A stretch of 64,000 nt of DNA from Hygrophila difformis (GCA_030278955.1 JAOANR010000003.1:54036902-54100901); one strand, 5' to 3'. Shown: positions 22,140-32,403, counted from the stretch's first letter. The notes: a model not told the origin generated them from the letters alone. Made by a program: numbers and translations.

Positions 22140-23214
22140 ACAATTGGATGATGCTGGTCTGACTGACCACATTTACAATGAAATAGATCGACTACAAAAA
22201 CTACTCCAGTCGACTATGGACAGACAACTAAAACTACAACAATTGATTGTTGGGAGTTTTATGGACGAACATAAGACTATCAATGACGATATATATGAAT
22301 GTAATAAATGTTTGCAGGGATTACTAACTACTATGGAAGAATACTTTTACACCTCTGAAGAACTAAATACTGGTGTTTCAAACCAGGAAGGGAAAGCTAA
22401 TCCTGTTCCACAAGAGGACAAACAAGCAAAACAATCTGGAGATGCAAGACCTTCGACCTCGTCGAAAAACATTGCAGAAACTAAGAAGTATTTTTGCGAC
22501 AATATTCCTCAACCAACACCCATTAGCCCTGAAACAAGAAACTTTTTAGCAGAATACCATACCTTAAGCAGCTACATATACTCTTTACCCAGACAAGAAA
22601 CATCATTCTACACAGAATTCACCAAATCCCTACATCCACAAGTAACTATTTTACCAGGCTGCGACCCAAACTTTGTTTCGAACTGTTTCAAATTCGGCTT
22701 TATCAGAACTATTTTCCTGTCCCCTTTACGAACCGAAATATCCAAATTACCTGTATTAATTGAAGCCCTAAACATAAGACCAAAAACCCAGAAACTGAAA
22801 ATATTTTCTATCAGTCCAGAAGTAAAACACTCTTCCTACCATCTTGCTATTGCAGAAGAAATCACTAAACCAGAAAGTTATCCTCAAGACTATGGAACCC
22901 CCAAAAAAGAAATCTTCAATGACAAATACATCCACTTCAAAAGAGCAATGGGAATACGTGCTGTCCATGAACAGATGAAAAGACTATACAACCAAGGAGC
23001 AGGAATCTTTTTTGGAAATGAAGAAATCGTAGTGATTGAACAATTGAACACTCCAGGATTCAGATCAGGAAACTTAGCAGGACTAATTCAGAAATTTGAC
23101 ACATACAATTTTGAATGCTCAGAAGAAGTCAAGATAATCTGGAAGAAAGCTGTAGAAAAATCCACCACAAGTCTAAAGACAAGAACATTTCTTCGGAAAG
23201 AGACAACGAAGTGA
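22126..23214 (+). CDS. Transactivator/viroplasmin-like viral protein, 362 aa, intact
   Basis: The start overlaps the end of the RNase H frame by 14 bases, and the ORF is open to TGA at 23212-23214 with no break. The N-terminal 80 residues are helical and charged, followed by a Pro/Ser/Gln linker, then a longer folded part. Last ORF before the promoter is the position of the caulimovirid ORF VI product, which forms inclusion bodies and enables reinitiation on the polycistronic RNA. The overlapping ORF starts in this virus fit such a mechanism. I did not identify a diagnostic motif with certainty, so the assignment rests on position, size and context. Intactness next to broken genes is notable. 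Confidence 0.6.
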   Translation: MENNEQLDDAGLTDHIYNEIDRLQKLLQSTMDRQLKLQQLIVGSFMDEHKTINDDIYECNKCLQGLLTTMEEYFYTSEELNTGVSNQEGKANPVPQEDKQAKQSGDARPSTSSKNIAETKKYFCDNIPQPTPISPETRNFLAEYHTLSSYIYSLPRQETSFYTEFTKSLHPQVTILPGCDPNFVSNCFKFGFIRTIFLSPLRTEISKLPVLIEALNIRPKTQKLKIFSISPEVKHSSYHLAIAEEITKPESYPQDYGTPKKEIFNDKYIHFKRAMGIRAVHEQMKRLYNQGAGIFFGNEEIVVIEQLNTPGFRSGNLAGLIQKFDTYNFECSEEVKIIWKKAVEKSTTSLKTRTFLRKETTK

Positions 23215-23508
23215 GGTAAGCAGTGACGACAAAGAGGAACAATGTAGCACTAAGAAGAGAATAATGCAGCAAGACATATGCCATGACGAATGTACACAAA
23301 CAAACAAAGAAGAAAGATAATAAACAAGTGAATTATTGAAGACAATAATGCATAGCCACCGGATGAATTATTACAAGAAGACAGCTCAAAGTGCATGATT
23401 AAAGAAGAAAGTGACAGCCACCAAAACATCAATAATGGAGAAGAAAAGAAGGGAGAAGATGATGCCACGTACCTCAATTCAGGACCATTAGATCTTCAGA
23501 ACTCCATC
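23215..23508. promoter_or_regulatory. Upstream part of the viral large intergenic region
   Basis: This is non-coding, purine-rich sequence between the last ORF and the TATA box. Two TGACG words (23224-23228 and 23284-23288) resemble the core of as-1-type elements known from the CaMV 35S promoter, but they are farther from the TATA box and 60 bp apart, so the match is weak. Confidence 0.35.
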
Positions 23509-23515
23509 TATAAAA
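23509..23515 (+). promoter_or_regulatory. 35S-like TATA box of the viral pregenomic RNA promoter
   Basis: TATAAAA in the context CCATCTATAAAAGGAGG lies 295 bp after the last viral ORF and about 130 bp before a polyA signal. This is the standard arrangement for caulimovirid pregenomic RNA, in which the polyA site is passed once and used on the second round. Confidence 0.7.
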
Positions 23516-23641
23516 GGAGGCAATGCTTATGAAGAAGGCAGAAGTGAAGATACCTATCATAATATTCTTTCTCTTGCATTTCTTTGTAATCTTTAGTTCT
23601 CTCTGTGTGATGTAAAACTATGAGTGATTTTAAAAGCTTTC

Positions 23642-23647
23642 AATAAA
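23642..23647 (+). terminator. Viral polyadenylation signal AATAAA
   Basis: AATAAA follows the TATA box by about 130 bp, matching the short terminal redundancy of caulimovirid transcripts. Confidence 0.55.
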
Positions 23648-24290
23648 AGATGATCGGCTAAGTACAATAGCCTGATCATTCCAGTAAATATCTTCGAGTA
23701 TATTTTTCTAAAGCCTACCAAAATTCTGAATATATGTGAGTGAGTGAAACATATGTTGAGAGTCATGTCATCGATACAGTGATTTCCGAGAGGTCATGCA
23801 TACCGGAGTAAGGCAGGAGGCCTGAAAGAAGGATAGCAGACGAGGAAAGAAGGTTACTCGTTGAAGGACTTGATCAGAAGTTTCAACCACAAAGCTTATA
23901 CTACGGAAGCGAGGTAGACCCTGAAATTTTACTTTGAATAATAAATACTGTGAATGATCATGACATATATTTCAATTATTTACGTTCTCTACAAAAGATC
24001 ATTAAATAGAATCCATAACATAATATTTTGATATTGTAAGAACAAACACAACAGAATATTTACTACAATACAAGTCTTTCACTTTTCATATACTAGATTG
24101 TTCGATAAAAATACACAATACGCAGAACCACTAGATAAGAAAGATAAAAATATTTAATAATAATAATAATAAATAATTAATTAAATAATAAATAATAATA
24201 ATAAATTAATTAATAATAATCAGTAAATTAAATATAAATAAATAAATAAATAATAAAATTAAGGATATTTTAATATTTCCCATCAATCAT
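23648..24290 (+). other. Viral leader remnant grading into an AT-rich tract
   Basis: After the polyA signal comes non-coding sequence consistent with a pregenomic RNA leader (about 23650-24070). An AT-only stretch of TAA/ATAA repeats (about 24145-24255) follows. Integrations of caulimovirids often border AT-rich simple sequence, so the right junction is probably near 24100-24290. Confidence 0.45.
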
Positions 24291-24845
24291 TTTAGAACAG
24301 GTTAATCTTTAAAGGTTAATTAAGTTTCAAAGTTTTGGGGTCCCTATCTCTAAACTTATGAAAATGGGGTTTTTGACCCTAATATCATGTTTCAAGAGGT
24401 CCCTCTCCCAAACTACCCCTATTGGGAAAACAAGGGCCCATACCCTATTACCAAACATTTATTAGAGTCAACATCCTATATTTCAAATATCACAGTTTAG
24501 GTTTCGCAAAAAAAAAAAAAATCACAGTTTAGGCCCTACCAATTAAGAAAAGTAAAGCAAAATAAATCATCAAATTTCATTGATATGGAAAAGACCCAAT
24601 TGCCCTCATTGAGAAAATACTATAATACCCCAAATCCCTAAACTCCCTCCAACGTGGTAAACTACACAACAAGCACTTGGTAAATTAATGCACATTAAAT
24701 TGGTGATGTAGGTTTATTATTCCATTTGGTTAGTATCTGTGTCAACTTTCTTCGAAGGGAATTGGTAAATAAATTCAAAGAAACTTGGTAACAAGAATTG
24801 TATGCTTGGTAATTATATATGTAGAGATGTGGTAAAAAAGATGAA

Positions 24846-24920
24846 GCGGGGAGAATGGACGGTCATGTCGACGGTCCTGGGCGTATAGGACGTACTGTCC
24901 CACTAACCGTCCATTGTTTT
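24846..24920. repeat. Nested GGACGGT hairpin
   Basis: An outer pair AATGGACGGT ... ACCGTCCATT encloses an inner GGAC/GTCC-rich inverted repeat. The motif recurs at 26760-26820 and 27470-27690. Confidence 0.5.
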
Positions 24921-25023
24921 AGGGAAAAACAGAGTGTGGTAGAACGGACCTTCGGTGGACGGCTCCGATGTGCCCTGATATTTGTGGTAAAGTACATACG
25001 GACAGCGTGTTAAACTACACAAC

Positions 25024-25440
25024 AAATACTTGGTAAAGCACATACTAAGGAACTTGGTAAAGCACATGCCAATAAACTTGGTAAAGCACATGCCAATAAA
25101 CTTGGTAAAGTACATACTACTGAACTTGGTAAAGCACATACCAATGAACTTGGTAAAGCAGATACTAATGAACTTGGTAAAGCACGTACGTGGACGGCTC
25201 GGATGTGCCGTGATATTTGTGGTAAAGCACATAAGGACAGCGTGGTAAACTACACAACAAGCACTTGGAAAATCACATACTACTGAATTTGGTAAAACAC
25301 ATACCAATGAACTTGGTAAAGCACATACCAATGATCTTGGTAAAATACATACTACTGAACTTGATAAACCTCATATCATAAACTTGGTAAAGCAAATATT
25401 AATAAACTTGGTAAACCTCATACCAATTACTTGGTACTAC
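25024..25440 (+). repeat. 24-bp minisatellite (AACTTGGTAAAGCACATACC-type), two blocks
   Basis: A unit of about 24 bp, beginning AACTTGGTAAAGCACAT, is repeated about seven times between 25024 and 25195 and several more times between 25258 and 25440. The blocks are separated by a stretch that includes the same TGGTAAAGCACATA word. Because 24 is a multiple of three, the minus strand shows a long open frame with an eight-residue repeat; that frame is a by-product. Confidence 0.8.
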
Positions 25441-26514
25441 AAAGAAATATAATAGAGAATTAATTTAATTTACTTATTTATCTATATTTTATTTAAGTAT
25501 AACATAAAATAAATTTATTATAAGTACTTATAACATAATTAAATTAACTTCATTTGAAAATAAATAAATTATTATTTTTACTTATTTTCTATTATTTTAA
25601 AAATACATATTCTATTATTTTAAAAAAAAACATATCCATTTCTTAGGGGTTTACGAACTTTAAGATTATATAGCATTGAAAGTTTTAAGATTATAGGGGT
25701 TAGGGTCTTTAGAGAATCGTGTGGTAAGTAGTGGATGAAGATCGTGGTAACTTTATCCTAGACCTATGGTATGCTATATACAAAAATTTGGTAAACCACA
25801 TAAGTGAATATGGTAAGTTTATCCGTTTAAGGGTTTGTGGTTGAAAAACGATGTCATTATTACTCTTAAATGAATGCGGATTTGTCGTATTATCTTAAGT
25901 CATTTAAATTGTGATCGAAAGTGTAATTGTCATGAATCCAAAAGTATGTATATAGTCCAATAAAGCATATACGTTGACATCTCATATTGCGTTCATTACT
26001 CTAAATCATCTATGTGCTCGTTGGTAAGTTCCAAATACGTATATATCAATCAATATATACATCCAATAGTATTTTACTATCGTTGCCGCGATGTGAAATT
26101 GTTGATTTGAAGTCCATTCTAGTTTAGATAGTCAACATCACTTCGAGCTCGTTTCTAATTCTAACGCATGTTATATGTTTCACTAAATTCTCCATACGAG
26201 ATTCAACGATCGTATCTTTTATGTTTTCTCTAAGCTTTCTTCCCTTGTGATAAGTTCATGTTTGATTTGTTTCTCGTGGTTTTATTGATACCACTATACT
26301 GTAATCCAAATGTAAATATCCTGAAACTTGGTAACTAAAAATTTCAAACATGTGGTAAAGCTGTACAAATAGGGTGGTAAAGACCCAAATGGCAGGCGTG
26401 CTAACGCATGAAGGAGCTATATGGTAAACATTTCATTGAAGAGGTGTGGACGGTAAATAAGACGGTCCTTTGGAAGCGTTCACTATCCGTTCATTTCAAC
26501 TTTTTAACTTTGTT

Positions 26515-26750
26515 CAAGGTGGTAAAGATTTAAAGCTTAACGTGGTAAATGTTTATGATATACATGGTAATGATTTATAGCTCAAGGTGGTAAATATTTA
26601 TGATATACATGGTAAAGATATATCGCTCAAGGTGGTAAATGTTTATGATATACATGGTAAAGATTTATAGCTCAAGGTGGTAAATATTTATAATATACAT
26701 GGTAAAGATATATAGCTCAAGGCGGTAAATGTTTATGATATACTCCACAT
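26515..26750 (+). repeat. 45-bp tandem repeat with paired TGGTAAA words
   Basis: About five copies of a unit of roughly 45 bp run CTCAAGGTGGTAAAT ... ATACATGGTAAAG ... TATAG. Each unit contains two TGGTAAA words spaced about 20 bp apart. Confidence 0.75.
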
Positions 26751-27469
26751 GGTAAAGAAAACAAATCTCGTGGGACGGTGTCGGAACGTTCTCGAGTGGG
26801 CCGTCCGGACCGTCCCACATAATTATCTGAAACTGGTGGATTAACACACTACATCAAATTTTTTTTACCACAAATACGTTTACCAAGTTTAACCAAATTT
26901 TGGTTTGTGCTTTACCAACTATTCTGTTTGTGGTTTACCAAGTTTTGTGTTTATGTTTTATCATATTTTCGATTGTGGTTTTCCAAGTATGTAGTTTGTG
27001 TATTACCAAGTTATAGTTTGTGTCTTACCAAGTTTTGTTTTTTGTGTTACAAAGTTTAACTTCTTCCAATACCACACATACCAAATGGTGTTTTACCAAG
27101 TTTTAAGTATGTTGTTTACCAAGTTTTAGTTTGCTTTTACCAACTATTTAGTATGTAGTTTGGCACGGTGCTTGGGATGGTAAGTGGAACGGTTGACAAA
27201 CCGTTCGTATACAGTTCGGAGATGCTTACATCGTCCAGAGAGGAATGTGGTAAGCAAGAACTTCAAAGTGTGGTAATAAAGTATTAAAAGTGTGGCAACC
27301 ACGTATTAACAAATAGTGTGGGTTGAAATATATTGAGAATTTATAGAATTGAGTAAAAAAATATGTGGTAATTAAATCACTAGAAGTGTGGTAATCCATA
27401 ATGTGAAGACTTGGTAACCACTTATTGCATTTTGTGGTAAACAAGTTTGGGGACAAACAAATATATTGG

Positions 27470-27690
27470 GATGGTCAATGGGACGGTCCTCGGGGACGGT
27501 CCTGAGGATCGTCTCATGACCGTCCCAAACATTCTGACCATTTCAGAAAGCATGGGACGATCCTGGTGTGCACAGGACGGTCCTCAGGACCATCCAACTG
27601 ACTGTCCCAACATTATGTCCACTTCAGAACGTATAGGACAATCCGAAATGACCGTCCCTTTCACCGTCTTCTTGTTAAAATTTCGAAGCA
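27470..27690. repeat. GGACGGTCC nested hairpin repeats, about 80-bp period
   Basis: Inner inverted repeats of GGACGGTCCTGAGGAtCGTC type are enclosed by outer GGGACGGTC / GACCGTCCC words. A shared spacer (ACTTCAGAA-like) recurs at about 27538 and 27618, giving a period near 80 bp. Similar hairpins are isolated at 24846-24920 and 26760-26820. Confidence 0.6.
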
Positions 27691-28245
27691 CGTCAAAGCC
27701 AACCGTCCACTTCACCATTTAGGATGATTTACCACATTTTACATATAGTTTTTTTACCAACTTATACTAATACCAATTACCACGATTGATAATAATACTT
27801 TACCTACTTTATTAAACAATTCTTACCATTATATAACATATGAAATTGCACCCAACAAAACCAACATACACATCCAAATACCCATACAAGTTCCAATTAC
27901 ACTGACCAATCGCCACATACACAAACTAAAATCCTTGGTTCACAAATCAACATCAACCCACACAATTGCGTATCCATATACAAAATATTCAAAGGTTTAC
28001 AAACCAACATCCACCTACGTAATTCAACATCCATATACAAAATATTCAAACTACATAACCTCCCCAGGACTACATCGCTCTATCCCCTGCACTAATCCTA
28101 CCCAGTCACTCAGAGCCTTTGCCATTTCATTCATATTCACGTCCCCACACCTTCCCTCGAAGAACTTCTTTGATATCAGAGGATAGTCCTCCAACCTCTT
28201 CTCAATATAATGTCATGCGTGCCTCAAACCAAGCACGCATAACAA

Positions 28246-28500
28246 CTACTTGGCTTTGAACTCCAAACTAATGCCTTTGCCCACTAAGAATCTCCTTGTC
28301 GTCAGTTTAAATATTTTTAGCACCGCTTGCAACCGAGCTTGATATGCATTGTTCTTGCTCAGCTTTGTCAAATGCCCAAATCTCGTGGCCCCTATGGCTT
28401 CTCTTTGTGTTTGAGACCATCGGACCTCCACCTCGTCCACAAGCTCCCGTAGATATTTCGCAGAGCACCGGGATTCTTATATTTTACTCTCCTTCGTGAC
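28246..28500 (-). pseudogene. DUF1985-like fragment
   Basis: The minus-strand open piece reads CSAKYLRELVDEVEV, QREAIGATRFGHLTKLSKN and RRFLVGKGISLEFKA, ending in a stop at 28246-28248. This order (Cys-Ser-x-Lys-Tyr start, Q-R-E-A-I then FGHL) resembles the DUF1985 domain found upstream of Ulp1-type proteases in plant MULEs. A stop lies in frame directly before the domain. An upstream splice acceptor and a short ATG-containing exon near 28890 (MSPKRKPEQSNPG, then GTAATG) are possible. No Ulp1 protease domain follows. I treat it as a remnant; the domain name is from resemblance and needs a profile search. Confidence 0.4.
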
Positions 28501-29555
28501 ACCTATAAAAAATGGTTGAAACAATCATTTACCATTCACATAAACATCCTTCTAACGTTGCATAACAGTGCATTCTACCACATACATAACACTAATACAT
28601 TAAAAAATTTAATATTTTGCACCATAATATCCATTCTAACATTTCTTCGAACACATTATGATCAATTTCACAAACTTTCATCAAAAGGATTACCCACATA
28701 ACACAACTTCTACAAATAGCTGTATATTGCCACAAAAACAACACAATCAATTCCAAAGATTATTTCCATCTCACATAACACACATTACCTAACTTAACAC
28801 ATGCCCTAACCTAATTCCATCTTCAACCAACAAAAGCACAAAAATGAATGAAATTTCTCATTACCCGGATTGCTCTGCTCGGGCTTCCTCTTTGGTGACA
28901 TTAATTCGGGAATTGTGGTTCTCAATACCTCTTCTTTCTCTTCCTCCACTAAGGTTTGGTCCACACTTGCCTTCAACAGCTTCCAAATCCCCCTACTACT
29001 CTATGGGTTAGGGCGTTTCTTTCTTTCTTTCTAAACCCGATAGATTAAAAACCTAGCCTTCCACTCTTCTGTCTCTGCGTCGTCGTTCGCTTCTTCTCTT
29101 CCTATCACTTTCGGTCGTCTTGATCTTTTCTTCTCCAATCTTTCGTCTGTCTCGCTCCCGCTCTCACCACTCTTCTCTCTTCGTTCCTTTAATTTTCGAG
29201 TTAGGAGGATTATAGAGTTAATCGAATTAGTGAATTTGGGTGGGTATTTTTCACTGAGTCAAATGTAAGATAGGGTGTAAATTATAAGAAAACGTGGGAT
29301 GGGGCGTAAAAAAATTGAAACATTTTTAAAAGGGGACCGGGCCCTAGTTTACCTATAATTATTTCGGCCCAGCTCAATTCACCGACGGGCTAGAACGGTT
29401 GTTTTAATTATTTCGGCCCACCTCAATTCACCAGCGATCTACAACGGTTGTTTTAATTAATTAATATATTTGAAGTATAATATTTTTTTTTAAAATAAAT
29501 AGATGTGTTTCCATAATTATTTTATAATTATTTAATACTAGTATTTTAAAAAATA

Positions 29556-29815
29556 CTTCCTCCGTATTTAAAAAATTCTAACATTTCTTATTTTCACGCA
29601 ATCCAATACACATTTTTAAAGAGTAATATCTCAAATTTTATAAAATAAAAAATTATGAAACTTTAATATTATAAAACTACGTGATTAGAGGAATCTAACA
29701 AGATTTCACTTGAATATATTTTATCTTATGTAACTGTGTTAAAAAGTCGAATCAAAGTTACTCAATGAATAGTATTTACTATGCAAACGTTAAAATTTTT
29801 AAAAATTGGAGGGAG
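29556..29815. mobile_element. Stowaway-like MITE (260 bp)
   Basis: The left end CTTCCTCCGTATTTAAAAA and right end TTTTTAAAAATTGGAGGGAG are inverted repeats, flanked by TA on both sides (29554-29555 and 29816-29817). TA duplication with CTCCCTCC-type ends defines Stowaway (Tc1/mariner). It shares internal sequence (ACGTGATTAGA, TCTAACAAGAT) with the MITE at 43342-43598. Confidence 0.85.
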
Positions 29816-29868
29816 TATAAAATTATTAAATTATATACTATCAAATTAACATTATGCTTCCTTCTAAG

Positions 29869-30110
29869 TAGGGTGATCGAGTATCGAGTATGGAGCCTGA
29901 ACAGTAACAAAATTTAAAGTTCAAAGCCCGAATTTAATTAGGCTAGATAGTATATAATTTGAATTTAAATTGGCAGTTTTACTTATTATGTTGCAATATA
30001 TAAATTTGTTAGGCTTGAAAACACTTAAATTGTATCTAATAGTTTTTAATTTTTATATTTTTAAAATTTAATAGTCTAATCGAGTACCGAGTTGAGTTTC
30101 CTCACCCCTA
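29869..30110. mobile_element. Non-autonomous hAT (242 bp)
   Basis: Ends TAGGGTGATCGAGTA and CTCACCCCTA are imperfect inverted repeats. The flanking 8-mers CTTCTAAG (29861-29868) and CTTCTAAC (30111-30118) match at seven of eight positions. The interior has repeated CGAGTA words. No coding content. Confidence 0.8.
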
Positions 30111-30199
30111 CTTCTAACTAACAAACATTAGTACAAATAAATGAAATGCGATATGATTTAAGCTTGCATAACAAACTGAAAAAAGAAAATTTAAAAAAA

Positions 30200-30356
30200 G
30201 GCTTAGCTCGTGGGCCAGCCCAAGCGACGGCAAATTTAGACGGGTTTGGCCTGTTTGGGCCCGCTTCCAAACGGGTCTCAATTTCTCAGCCAACCCACCG
30301 TTAGGGAGGCAGGGCAGGCTAGCTCAACGGGTTAAGCCCATTTTGACAGCTCTAAT
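30200..30356. mobile_element. Probable hAT remnant (one end)
   Basis: A GC-richer island of GGGCC / GGGTTT words ends in CCATTTTGACAGCTCTA, a form seen at the ends of plant hAT-type elements. A matching left end and target duplication were not found. Confidence 0.35.
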
Positions 30357-30883
30357 AATATGATTATACGAAAGTATGAGTGCTCTTTCCAATGCATTTT
30401 AATCTTACTTGTACAATTCTCAGGAGAGTCTTATACTAAAATTACTCTATAAGAAGGTGTATTCAATTCATGTTTTGTCGATTTTTTGAATTTTAAAAAA
30501 TTAGTGGATATAAAACATAAACTCCGTATAGAGTTGGTTGACTTTGTTCTATGTAGAGTTTGGATGGTTTTTATAGAATCCGTAGAAATCTTTGGTATAT
30601 ATATAGTTAGAATTTTTTTAGTTAAAATCTATTAAAAAAATTCATAAACGGTTGAATACCTCTAAATTTTTTAAGATTTTTTAACATTGTATCAAATATT
30701 TATATATTTTTAAAAGCTTTTTAAAATCGAAATTGAATATACTTAAATTTTAACAGTCTAGAAAAATCTTAGAGACTCTGCATTGAGTACACTTTTACGA
30801 GACAAACACACTTTACATTGAAATTCCTTTTTTTTTTTGCTGAGACTTTGAAATTCTTTTCAAATAACTACTAAGAAAAAATA
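30357..30883. other. Intergenic, no feature seen
   Basis: AT-rich sequence without readable genes or clear repeats. Confidence 0.4.
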
Positions 30884-31149
30884 TACATTGTTGGGGGAAA
30901 AATCCTCTTTTGGTCCCATAGAGTTTTCTCTCACCCACTTTTGGTCCCAAGTTTATGAAATTTCCACTTTTACTCCCATAAAATAGCTATTTTCATAAGG
31001 GCCAATATGCAATTTTTTAAAATTTTTTTTATTTGTAACAATTCAATTAAAAATCCATAACTTATTTAACTAAACCTAAATTTATTCATTTGTACCAAAT
31101 AAAATTATTTATAAATTTACTAGAAGATAATATTTATTAAAAAATAATA

Positions 31150-31826
31150 CACTACTAGAAAAAATCCGGATTCGGTCACTAAAATTGTGGTAGCTAACGA
31201 GTTTTGGTCGCTAAAATTATGGTCGCTAACGAATTTCGGTCGCAAATTCGGTCGCTAACCCCTTCAGCTACCGAATTTTACCAAATTTTTTCGGTCGCTA
31301 AAACAGAAAATTCTTTTTGTTTTGGATAAAAGACGCATAGCGTTGGCAAAGAGTTACAAAGCTAAGAAAAAGCTACAGCAAAGGAGGCAAAGAGAGAGGA
31401 AAGCAAAATACAGATAGACCGAAAATAGGCAGAGCTAAAAGCGAGGGAAACAGACGCCCATCGAGTCTGCAACAAGATGAGGGCGCACATCATCAGGTGG
31501 GAAAGCCCATGAAGTGAAGAAGTCAACTGACATAGCTCCCCTTCGAACCAAGGCATCGGCGACGGTATTGCCTTCACGAAGAAGATGACTCCAACAATAT
31601 CCAGGGTGCAGCTGAAGGAGCTCTATAATGGATCGTACCAGAGGATAAAGCAAATGGTCACTAGAGACTCCATGTGTAATCATGCGAAGCGCCTCCACAG
31701 AATCTGAGAAGCATATAGCCGAAGAAATTCCCCGACGTTGAAGGGCCAAGATACCATTCCAAATACCCCTCAACTCCGCCACAAGAATGGTGGAGACACC
31801 CACAAATCCCGAAAATTCTTGTAGTG
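31150..31826. mobile_element. CACTA MITE inserted in the MULE
   Basis: The element begins CACTACTAGAA and ends TTCTTGTAGTG, flanked by 3-bp ATA duplications (31147-31149 and 31827-31829). These are the hallmarks of CACTA (En/Spm). Subterminal TCGGTCGCTAA words are repeated. Without the LINE insertion it would be about 170 bp. Confidence 0.85.
31316..31810 (-). mobile_element. 5'-truncated LINE fragment inside the CACTA MITE
   Basis: Minus-strand RNase H-like sequence runs VSTILVAELRGIWNGILAL, ICFSDSVEALRMI, LLREGNTVADALVRRGA and WAFPPDDVRPHL, as at the C-terminus of plant L1 ORF2. The 3' end is TTTATCCAAAACAAAAA. The flanks are 10-bp duplications GAAAATTCTT at 31306-31315 and 31811-31820. 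Its RNase H resembles that of the LINE at 46.6-52.3 kb (WAFPPDDIRPF there), so both belong to one family. Only about 120 codons remain. Confidence 0.9.
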
Positions 31827-32403
31827 ATAATTTAATTTCATTAAAAATATTTACTATATATTATATTGAATAAATATATAATTCCACATATAAAATAAAA
31901 TAGAAATATATTAATTATTATTCATTAAATAATAATTTTTAAATTTTTATAAATATGAAATATTTAATTTTGTGTATTGAATTTATTATATTATTATATT
32001 TTATAATTCTTTTTGATAAATATTTATTTAAATATTGTATTTAACAAATTTCATAAAATATATTTGTTCAAAATTTTAAATTTTAATATTAATAAAGATT
32101 ATTCTTTTAATAAATTCAAAATTAATTTTATTGGTACAAAATTACAAATGAATAAGTTTGGATATAACCAAATGAGTTGTGAATTTTTAATTAGATTGTG
32201 GATATTTTGCAAATAAATAAATTTTAAAAAAATTTCACATTGACCCCTATAAATATTTTTTTCTTTAAATATGGACTGATGGACTAAAAGTGGAAAAATT
32301 ATTATTTTATGGGATCAAAAGTGGAAATTTCATAAAATTTGGACCAAAACTGGGTGAGAGAAAATCCTATTGGACCAAAAGTGGATTTTCCCCTACATTG
32401 TTG

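Larger units (their letters stand above)
15720..24290 (+). mobile_element. Endogenous caulimovirid (solendovirus/cavemovirus-like), nearly full length, decayed
   Basis: A tRNA-Met PBS at 15985 is followed by a compact chain of overlapping ORFs. In order these are two or three small ORFs, a VAP-like coiled-coil ORF, capsid protein with zinc knuckle, 30K movement protein, protease-RT-RNase H and a transactivator-like ORF. A TATA box (23509) and polyA signal (23642) come next. PBS to polyA is about 7.7 kb, close to one caulimovirid genome unit. There is no integrase, as expected for this family. The movement protein lies between capsid and pol, unlike caulimoviruses, where it is first; this resembles solendo- and cavemoviruses. 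Stops and frameshifts occur in most ORFs, so the copy is a fossil. The precise integration borders were not found; the right side fades into an AT-rich tract ending near 24290. Confidence 0.85.
24290..29350. mobile_element. Large non-coding, transposon-like segment rich in GGTAAA words
   Basis: No complete gene is present over 5 kb. From about 24640 to 26800 the plus strand is studded with (T/G)TGGTAAA words, between 26860 and 27150 mostly with the reverse complement (TTACCAA), then again in mixed orientation to 27780. Tandem blocks at 25024-25440 and 26515-26750 and GGACGGTCC hairpins are embedded. A DUF1985-like exon fragment sits at 28246-28500 and a possible short first exon near 28850-28890 on the minus strand. 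DUF1985 genes are commonly carried by Ulp-containing MULEs, so I infer a MULE-derived or similar composite. Its borders were not proven; the ends suggested here are changes in texture. Confidence 0.4.
30894..32393. mobile_element. Non-autonomous MULE (1500 bp) with about 100-bp terminal inverted repeats
   Basis: The left arm begins GGGGAAAAATCCTCTTTTGG and the inverted right arm begins GGGGAAAATCCACTTTTGG. The similarity continues for about 100 bp (TTTTCTCTCACCCA, TTTATGAAATTTCCACTTTT, CCCATAAAATA). The flanks are identical 10-bp duplications TACATTGTTG at 30884-30893 and 32394-32403. Long terminal repeats with a 9-11 bp duplication define Mutator-like elements. It encodes no transposase. It hosts the CACTA MITE described separately. 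Confidence 0.9.

Noticed and set aside
15465..24440. Paired GGACC-rich stretches on both sides of the virus as ends of one host transposon split by the viral insertion
   Set aside because: The words at 15465-15560 and 24340-24440 look alike in style, but I could not align them as inverted repeats or find a duplication.
24903..25331. 142-codon minus-strand open frame with an eight-residue repeat (CFTKFIGM)
   Set aside because: It is the translation of a 24-bp minisatellite; since 24 is a multiple of three the frame stays open by arithmetic. No domain or start context.
31150..31310. GGTCGCTAA repeats as a CRISPR-like or satellite array
   Set aside because: They are irregularly spaced subterminal words of a CACTA MITE with defined ends and target duplication.
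32283..32393. Independent repeat with 'gggaccaaaagtgg' wording
   Set aside because: It is the right terminal inverted repeat of the 30894-32393 MULE.
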